The notes below the pieces were generated by a model. The model had not been told where the DNA came from, did not search any database, and saw only the letters and a program-made list of their open reading frames with translations. Shown piece by piece: positions 59,116-64,000 of a stretch of DNA of 64,000 bases. Source of the DNA: Sphingobium sp. DEHP117. GTDB taxonomy: Bacteria; Pseudomonadota; Alphaproteobacteria; Sphingomonadales; Sphingomonadaceae. The DNA lies in the NCBI RefSeq assembly GCF_030867385.1, contig NZ_JAPFBJ010000002.1, positions 473,001 through 537,000 on the forward strand. Reading direction: 5' to 3'. The position numbers were made by a program, and so were the translations under genes. The number at the start of each line of letters is the position of its first letter. Within the stretch, counting starts at the first letter, position 1.

Positions 59116-60779
59116 CACACCCGCTCCAGCAATCTATCTGCCTGTGCCCTTGCCTCGGCGGTAATGTCCGCGCCCGAGAGCATCCGCGCGATTTCCTCGC
59201 GGCGGCCCGCTTCATCAAGCGGCTTCACACCGGTGCGCGTCACGGTGCCTTCGGATGACTTGGCGATCAGCATGTGCGTCGCCCCGCGCGCGGCGACCTG
59301 AGGGCTGTGCGTGACGACAATCACCTGTCCCCCCTCCGCAAGCCGAGCCAAGCGTTCCCCAATCGCGGACGCCACCGCGCCGCCGACGCCGCGGTCGATC
59401 TCGTCGAAGATCATCGTCTGCGCACCGCCCTGCTCGGCAAGCGCGACTTTCAGCGCGAGGATGAAGCGTGACAGCTCGCCGCCGGACGCGATCTTGGTAA
59501 GCGGCGCGAAGGGCGCGCCGGGGTTGGTCGATATCAGGAACTCGACCCGGTCGGCGCCGCCCGGCCCCCACTGGCTCTCGGGCAGCGGCTCTACACTGGT
59601 GCGAAATTTCGCGGCATCGAGCTTGAGCGGCGCGAGTTCACCCGCGACCGCCGCGTCCAGCCGCTCCGCTGCCTCGGCGCGCCGTTCGGACAGCGCCTTC
59701 GCCGCCGCCTCATAGGCCGCGCGCGTTTCCCGCTCTTCCGCCTCCAGCGCGGCCAGCCCTTCCTCGCCCGCCTCGATCCGCGCGAGCTTGCCCGCCAGCT
59801 CCTCTGCCAGCGCGGCAAGGTCATCCGCCTGAACCTGATGCTTCCGCGCCAGCGCGCGCAGGTCGAACAGCCGCGTCTCCACCGCCTCCAGCCGTGCCGG
59901 ATCGGCGTTCAGCGCCTCTGCGGCCTGTGCCAACGCGTCCTCCGCCTCGCTCGCATCGATCAGCGCACGGTCGAGCAGCGTCAGCGCCTGCGCCAGCAGC
60001 GGATGCTCCGCGCCGATCCGGTCGAGCCGCCGCGCCGCCTGCCGCAATTGCGCGAGTCCGCCCTCCGATCCGCCGATCAGCGCCTCGATCGCGGAGAGGT
60101 CATCCAGCAGGCGCGCGCCCTTCTGCATCGTCGCGCGTTCCTCGGCCAGTTGCGCCTCCTCGCCCGGCTCCGGCGCGAAGCTCTGCAACTCCGCGACGAC
60201 ATGGGTGAGATAGTCCCGGTCCCGCGCCGCATTGGCCACCTCCTCGCGCGCGCGGCCCAGCGCATCCGCCGCCGCCCGCCACGCGGCATGGGATTGCCCC
60301 ACGCCTGCGCTGTCGCACCGGCCAAAGCTGTCCAGCAGCGCGCGGTGCCCCGCAGGGTTCAACAGCCCGCGGTCATCATGCTGGCCGTGGATCTCGACCA
60401 GCATTGCCCCCACCTCGCGCAGCAGCGTGGCAGAGCAGGGCTGATCGTTGAGGAAGGCGCGGCTGCCTCCGTCGGCCTTGAGCATGCGGCGGATCAGGAT
60501 TGGCTCGCCCGGCTCCACTTCCAGCCCGGTCTCCTCCGCCAGCGCCGCGATGCGTGCCCCCGCCGCGCCCGGATCGAAACTGGCGGTGACGCTGGCCTGC
60601 GCCTCGCCTGCGCGCACCAGCCCGCTGTCCGCGCGCATGCCCAAGGCTAGCCCAAGCGAATCGAGCAGGATGGATTTGCCCGCCCCCGTCTCCCCGGTCA
60701 GCACGCCGAGTCCCGGCGCAAACTCAAGGTCCAGCGCCTCGATCAGCACGACATTGCGGATAGAAAGCGCGGTCAGCAT
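59115..60779 (-). CDS. recN: DNA repair protein RecN
   Basis: SMC-like ATPase of recombinational repair, 554 aa. The N-terminal Walker A is LTGETGAGKSILLDSLGLALG; coiled-coil arms occupy the middle (Ala/Glu/Arg-rich, about 150-390). The C-terminal half has the signature IASGGELSRFILALK, Walker B MIFDEIDRGVGG and VTHSPQVAARG. No SOS box was recognised upstream. It lies 12 bases after bamD. Confidence 0.95.
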   Translation of the reverse strand: MLTALSIRNVVLIEALDLEFAPGLGVLTGETGAGKSILLDSLGLALGMRADSGLVRAGEAQASVTASFDPGAAGARIAALAEETGLEVEPGEPILIRRMLKADGGSRAFLNDQPCSATLLREVGAMLVEIHGQHDDRGLLNPAGHRALLDSFGRCDSAGVGQSHAAWRAAADALGRAREEVANAARDRDYLTHVVAELQSFAPEPGEEAQLAEERATMQKGARLLDDLSAIEALIGGSEGGLAQLRQAARRLDRIGAEHPLLAQALTLLDRALIDASEAEDALAQAAEALNADPARLEAVETRLFDLRALARKHQVQADDLAALAEELAGKLARIEAGEEGLAALEAEERETRAAYEAAAKALSERRAEAAERLDAAVAGELAPLKLDAAKFRTSVEPLPESQWGPGGADRVEFLISTNPGAPFAPLTKIASGGELSRFILALKVALAEQGGAQTMIFDEIDRGVGGAVASAIGERLARLAEGGQVIVVTHSPQVAARGATHMLIAKSSEGTVTRTGVKPLDEAGRREEIARMLSGADITAEARAQADRLLERV

Positions 60780-60791
60780 CGCCGCGCTAAT

Positions 60792-61577
60792 TCACGCCCC
60801 GGCGCCATGTTCCCGGATGAGCTTGTAGCTGTGCTCATACCATTTGGTGCCGGGATAGTTGGCGCCCAGCACGGCGGCTGCCTTCTTCGCCTCCTCGGGG
60901 ATGCCCAGCGCCAGATAGCTTTCGACCAGACGCTCCAGCGCCTCGGGCGTGTGCGTCGTCGTCTGATAGGTATCGATCACATTGCGGAAACGGAGGGTCG
61001 CCGCCAGCCACTGCCCGCGCCGCTGATAAAAGCGGCCGATCTCCATCTCCTTGCCGGCGAGGTGATCGTTGACGAGGTCGAGCTTCAGCCGCGCGTCCGC
61101 CGCATATTCGGTCTGCGGATATCGGCGGATCAGCTCACCCAGCGCGTCGCGCGCCTGCTCGGTGATCCGCTGGTCGCGGGTGACGTCGGCGATCTGCTCA
61201 TAATAGCTGAGCGCGATCAGATAGAAGGCGTAGGGCGCGTCCTTGTTGCCCGGGTGAATCGCTAGGAAGCGCTGCGCGCCAGACACCGCCTCGGTATAGT
61301 CGCGGTTCATGTAATAGGAGAATGCGCTCATCAGCTGCGCACGCCGCGCCCAAGGCGAATAGGGGTGCTGGCGCTCCACCTCGTCAAACAATTGCGCCGC
61401 GAGCTTGTACTGCCCCGAATCGAGCCGATACTTCGCGCTGTTGTAAAGCGTGGAGACATCGCGCGCGACATAATGGGTGTCGCCCTTGTTCTTGCCCGTG
61501 GCGCAGGCGGAAACGAGGGTTGCGGCGGCAAGCGCGCAGCATGCAAGGCCGATCGGGCGGGGGAGTTTGAACAGCAT
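60792..61577 (-). CDS. bamD: Outer-membrane assembly lipoprotein BamD
   Basis: A 261-residue lipoprotein with lipobox ATLVSAC and five TPR-like repeats: LYNSAKYRLDSGQYKLAAQLFDEVERQHPYSPWA at the start, then QRFLAIHPGNKDAPYAFYL and ELIRRYPQTEYAADAR. It is an essential part of the BAM complex that folds beta-barrel proteins. ATG 61577 gives a normal lipoprotein signal peptide; the open frame extends 12 codons further. Confidence 0.95.
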   Translation of the reverse strand: MLFKLPRPIGLACCALAAATLVSACATGKNKGDTHYVARDVSTLYNSAKYRLDSGQYKLAAQLFDEVERQHPYSPWARRAQLMSAFSYYMNRDYTEAVSGAQRFLAIHPGNKDAPYAFYLIALSYYEQIADVTRDQRITEQARDALGELIRRYPQTEYAADARLKLDLVNDHLAGKEMEIGRFYQRRGQWLAATLRFRNVIDTYQTTTHTPEALERLVESYLALGIPEEAKKAAAVLGANYPGTKWYEHSYKLIREHGAGA

Positions 61578-61656
61578 GGCACCGCTCATAACGCAGGGCG
61601 GAAGGTTCGCCAAGCGGATCGTTACCGAGTTCCGAACTTCACGTGCTGGCTGTGGG

Positions 61657-61992
61657 TCAGGCCTTTTCCAGCGTGCATTGCAGCGGGTGCTGGTTTTGCC
61701 GGGCGAAGTCCATCACCTGGTTCACCTTGGTCTCCGCGACCTCATAGCTGAACACACCGCAAATGCCGACTCCGCGTTGATGCACATGCAGCATCACGCG
61801 GGTCGCTTCTTCCATGTCCATCTTGAAGAACCGCTGGAGCACATGGACGACGAACTCCATCGGCGTATAGTCGTCGTTGAGCATCAGTACCTTGTAGTGG
61901 GACGGGCGCTTGGTCCGGGTGCGCGTACGCGTGGCGACGCTCACGCCGGGGCCGGAGGGGCCGCCGTCGTCCTCGCCGCGATCGCCGGCCAT
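61657..61992 (-). CDS. clpS: ATP-dependent Clp protease adaptor ClpS
   Basis: A 111-residue N-end-rule adaptor that hands substrates to ClpAP. The family core [24 protein letters not shown] and [25 protein letters not shown] is complete. The N-terminal 30 residues are charged and flexible ([11 protein letters not shown]). The exact start is uncertain: ATG 61992 is preferred, with 62007 and 62037 also in frame. Confidence 0.94.
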   Translation of the reverse strand: MAGDRGEDDGGPSGPGVSVATRTRTRTKRPSHYKVLMLNDDYTPMEFVVHVLQRFFKMDMEEATRVMLHVHQRGVGICGVFSYEVAETKVNQVMDFARQNQHPLQCTLEKA

Positions 61993-62136
61993 TCGCACGC
62001 CCAGCATCTGACTGCTAACTCCGCACCTGTCGCTCATCCCGGCAAATATGGCGGGAGAGACCCAGTTCGGCAAGGGGTGGCGCGACTATTCGTGGCAGGA
62101 TAATCATACACAGCCATTATAGCGCATCGAGTTATG

Positions 62137-62175
62137 AAAAAAGCCCTACCTCCGCTCGGGGAGGCAGGGCCTTTT
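62137..62175. terminator. Bidirectional terminator between phasin and clpS
   Basis: GCCCTACCTCC pairs with GGAGGCAGGGC with one mismatch. It is flanked by six A on the left and five T on the right, so both directions have a T-run. It ends the phasin transcript, 25 bases after its stop. Confidence 0.8.
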
Positions 62176-62194
62176 TATTCCAGCGCCGGAAAGA

Positions 62195-63010
62195 TCAGGC
62201 GGCGATCGAGCGAACCTTCTCGGTCACGATCGAAACGCGGGTGCTGATCGGCTGTACCACGTCGCCCGCCAGCTTCAGCATGGCTTCGCTGTTCTTGGCG
62301 GCTTCCTTGGCGAAAGCGTCGAAGCTGCTGGAGAGCAGTTCGCTCTGCAGCTGGAAGAACTCGGCCGGGCTCTTGGCGGCGGCCAGCGTCTTCATCGCGG
62401 CGGAGGCCTTTTCGAAGGTCAGGCGGCCATATTCGGCGGCATCCTGGCCCAGCGTCTCGACCGCCTTGGTCGCAATCTTGCCGGATTCGACCAGCGCCTC
62501 GACATTGCCCTTGGCGAGCTCGCTCAGCTCTTCCATCGCCTTGCTGGACTTCTCAACGCCCGCCTTTGTCTTCTCGCTCATCTCGGCGAAAGCAGCTTCA
62601 AAGCGGGTCTTGGCCTCTTCGGCGAAATTCTTGGTGGTCTCGATAACGTCTGCCATGATTTCTGTTCCTTTCTGCTCGGTGCGTTCCGCTGTCTCGGTGG
62701 GGAGGGGGGCCGCCTCTTCGGCGATCGCCTCCACCGGTGGCGCGGATGGCACCATTATCTCGGGTTGCTCGGCTGTCAGTTCTTCAGTCTTTTCTGTTAT
62801 TATATCATCGACCGGGGCGAGATCCGCCGCGGTCAGCTCCGGCGCAGGTTCGGGCACGAAGGCCGGTTCGGCCAGCGCGACCGGCTCAGGCGCCGGCTTA
62901 GTCGGTTTTGCCATCGCGGCTTTGCGCGCGGCGATCTTGGGCGTCGCCTGGGCGACGGTGTCCGAGGAGATCTTCTTCGGGCGTCCCGGCTTTTTGGGTG
63001 TGCCAGTCAT
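62195..63010 (-). CDS. Phasin family protein with AT-hook-like N-terminus
   Basis: A 271-residue protein. Residues 1-15 (MTGTPKKPGRPKKIS) contain an AT-hook-like GRPKK. An Ala/Pro/Glu-rich linker runs to about residue 118, and the last ~150 residues form a helical phasin domain (NFAEEAKTRFEAAFAEMSEK, FQLQSELLSSSFDAFAKEA) that coats PHB granules. AAGGGAG precedes ATG 63010. An internal ATG at 62656 with its own AAAGGA site would give a 153-residue phasin alone. It lies next to phaC. Confidence 0.9.
   Translation of the reverse strand: MTGTPKKPGRPKKISSDTVAQATPKIAARKAAMAKPTKPAPEPVALAEPAFVPEPAPELTAADLAPVDDIITEKTEELTAEQPEIMVPSAPPVEAIAEEAAPLPTETAERTEQKGTEIMADVIETTKNFAEEAKTRFEAAFAEMSEKTKAGVEKSSKAMEELSELAKGNVEALVESGKIATKAVETLGQDAAEYGRLTFEKASAAMKTLAAAKSPAEFFQLQSELLSSSFDAFAKEAAKNSEAMLKLAGDVVQPISTRVSIVTEKVRSIAA
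62666..62671 (-). promoter_or_regulatory. Internal ribosome site before the phasin domain
   Basis: AAAGGA on the minus strand lies nine bases before the in-frame ATG at 62656, exactly where the conserved phasin domain begins (MADVIETTKNFAEEA). It would allow a short phasin to be made from the same message. Confidence 0.5.
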
Positions 63011-63118
63011 CACGAACTCCCTTATGCTGCATTGCAACATAATTATAGGGTCGCGGAATGTCAAGCGCTTTTTGTGCGCCGCAACATATCGCTCGTCAGT
63101 GTCGTTCTGTCGTGATTT

Positions 63119-64000
63119 TCAGCGGCGTTTCACATAGCTGCCAGGCGCGGGTTCCAGCGCCTTGAGCTTGCCTTTTCCGGGGATTCTTCCGCCCTTGGCT
63201 GGCACCGTCTCCGCGTCCTGAGCCTTGAGCCAATTCACCCAGTCCGGCCACCAGCTCCCCTTGGTTTCTTTCGCGGACGCGATGAATTCCTCCAAAGTGG
63301 ATGCGGTTTTCGCGCAGGTCCAATATTGATATTTGTTGTCCGACGGCGGATTGACGACGCCCGCGATATGGCCAGACCCGGCGAGGAGAAACCGCATCGG
63401 GCCGGAGAAATGCCCGGTCAGCTTCCACACGCTCTTCAGGGGCGCGATATGGTCCTCCCGCCCCGCCTGCACATAGACCGGCGTCGTCACCTTGCGCAGG
63501 TCGATCGGCGTGCCCTCGATGCTGATCGCGCCGGGCGTCACCAGCTTGTTGTCGCGATAGAGCTCGGTCAGATATTGCTTGTGCCATTTCGCGGGCAGGT
63601 TGGTGGTGTCGCCGTTCCAGTAGAGCAGATCGAACGGCGGATAGTCCGACCCGAGCAGGTAATTGTTGACGACATAGTTCCAGATGAGGTCGCGCCCGCG
63701 CAGCAGGTTGAAGGTCGCGGCCATGTATCGCCCGTCGAGATAGCCGGGGGCGGAGAGCTGATCGACCAGCTTCAGCTGCTCGTCATCAATGAACAGGCTG
63801 AGGTCGCCCGCATCCTGAAAATCGACCTGCGCGGTGAAGAACGTCGCGCTCTTGACCTTGTCGGCCTCGCCCCGTGCCGCCAACCACGCCAGCGTCGCGG
63901 CCAGTGTCGTCCCCGCCACGCAATAGCCGATGGCATGCACATTCTTGACGCCCAGCAGATCGCGCACCGTGTCGATCGCGTCGACCTGACCCCGCACGAT
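63119..64000 (-). CDS. phaC: Class I poly(3-hydroxyalkanoate) synthase, C-terminal part
   Basis: The gene enters from the right edge; about 294 C-terminal residues are present. The lipase-box-like GYCVAGT holds the catalytic cysteine, AGREDHIAPL the Asp, and GSGHIAGVVNPP the His, so the active site is complete. WWPDWVNWL and the KR-rich C-terminus fit class I enzymes, which polymerise hydroxybutyryl-CoA into PHB. The phasin gene follows on the same strand. Confidence 0.95.
   Translation of the reverse strand: MVRGQVDAIDTVRDLLGVKNVHAIGYCVAGTTLAATLAWLAARGEADKVKSATFFTAQVDFQDAGDLSLFIDDEQLKLVDQLSAPGYLDGRYMAATFNLLRGRDLIWNYVVNNYLLGSDYPPFDLLYWNGDTTNLPAKWHKQYLTELYRDNKLVTPGAISIEGTPIDLRKVTTPVYVQAGREDHIAPLKSVWKLTGHFSGPMRFLLAGSGHIAGVVNPPSDNKYQYWTCAKTASTLEEFIASAKETKGSWWPDWVNWLKAQDAETVPAKGGRIPGKGKLKALEPAPGSYVKRR

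Overview
The window is high-GC alphaproteobacterial DNA, most likely from a motile, free-living sphingomonad (Sphingomonadales). The signs are a PEPxxWA-CTERM exported protein, FlaF- and FliX-type flagellar regulators, the phaC–phasin–clpS–bamD–recN–ligA block, a CobS/CobT pair with a J-domain neighbour, and several families of short palindromic repeats between genes. Identifications rest on reading translated motifs by eye; no database search was possible. Genes are very tightly packed, with 4-base ATGA/GTGA stop-start overlaps in most operons.

Layout. 1-9.5 kb: minus-strand ilvD/nnr, then a four-gene chain (ETF-QO, TPR protein, ispE, N-formylglutamate amidohydrolase), then plus-strand uracil-DNA-glycosylase-like, lytic transglycosylase and moaB genes. 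10-26.5 kb: a motility region. FlaF is divergent from one plus-strand block: motA, STAS, cheY, cheA, cheW, cheR, cheB, cheY, cheD, a small helical gene, motB, a FliL-like gene. This is followed by minus fliN-fliO-fliP, plus flgC-fliE-fliQ-fliR-flhB, minus fliX, and plus flgI-flgJ(N)-flgN. It gives stator, chemosensory array, export gate and part of the rod and P-ring; flagellin, hook, MS-ring, flhA and fliG/M/I must lie elsewhere. 26.5-33.4 kb: galU, a tiny SdhAF4 gene, rsmB, tRNA-Glu(CTC), fRMsr, class II DAHP synthase and uvrB. 33.5-35.1 kb: small genes, including a miniature rod-like flagellar protein and an 18-codon ORF with a maximal Shine-Dalgarno sequence in a structured, terminator-ended stretch.

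35-49.8 kb: GST, TauE/SafE with TIGR02186, an NfrB/NfrA-like pair (probably exopolysaccharide), nhaA, cfa, a YdjM-like membrane protein, an ABM-fold protein, korA/korB (2-oxoacid:ferredoxin oxidoreductase), pirin, bolA and a J-domain protein. 49.9-54.4 kb: cobS, a PEP-CTERM gene and cobT, then a nitroreductase. 54.5-64 kb: cysS carrying an in-frame palindromic repeat, ligA, a small accessory insertion (repeat-bracketed DUF559 nuclease plus an AT-rich membrane protein), recN, bamD, clpS, a phasin with an AT-hook-like N-terminus, and the C-terminal part of phaC.

The strongest leads for new biology are the 96-residue protein in the che operon, which has a CheZ-style DxxxQ motif at the place where rhizobial operons carry CheT; the 18-codon ORF and structured RNA near 34.6 kb; the repeat-bracketed DUF559 gene between ligA and recN; and the palindromic repeat read through inside cysS.
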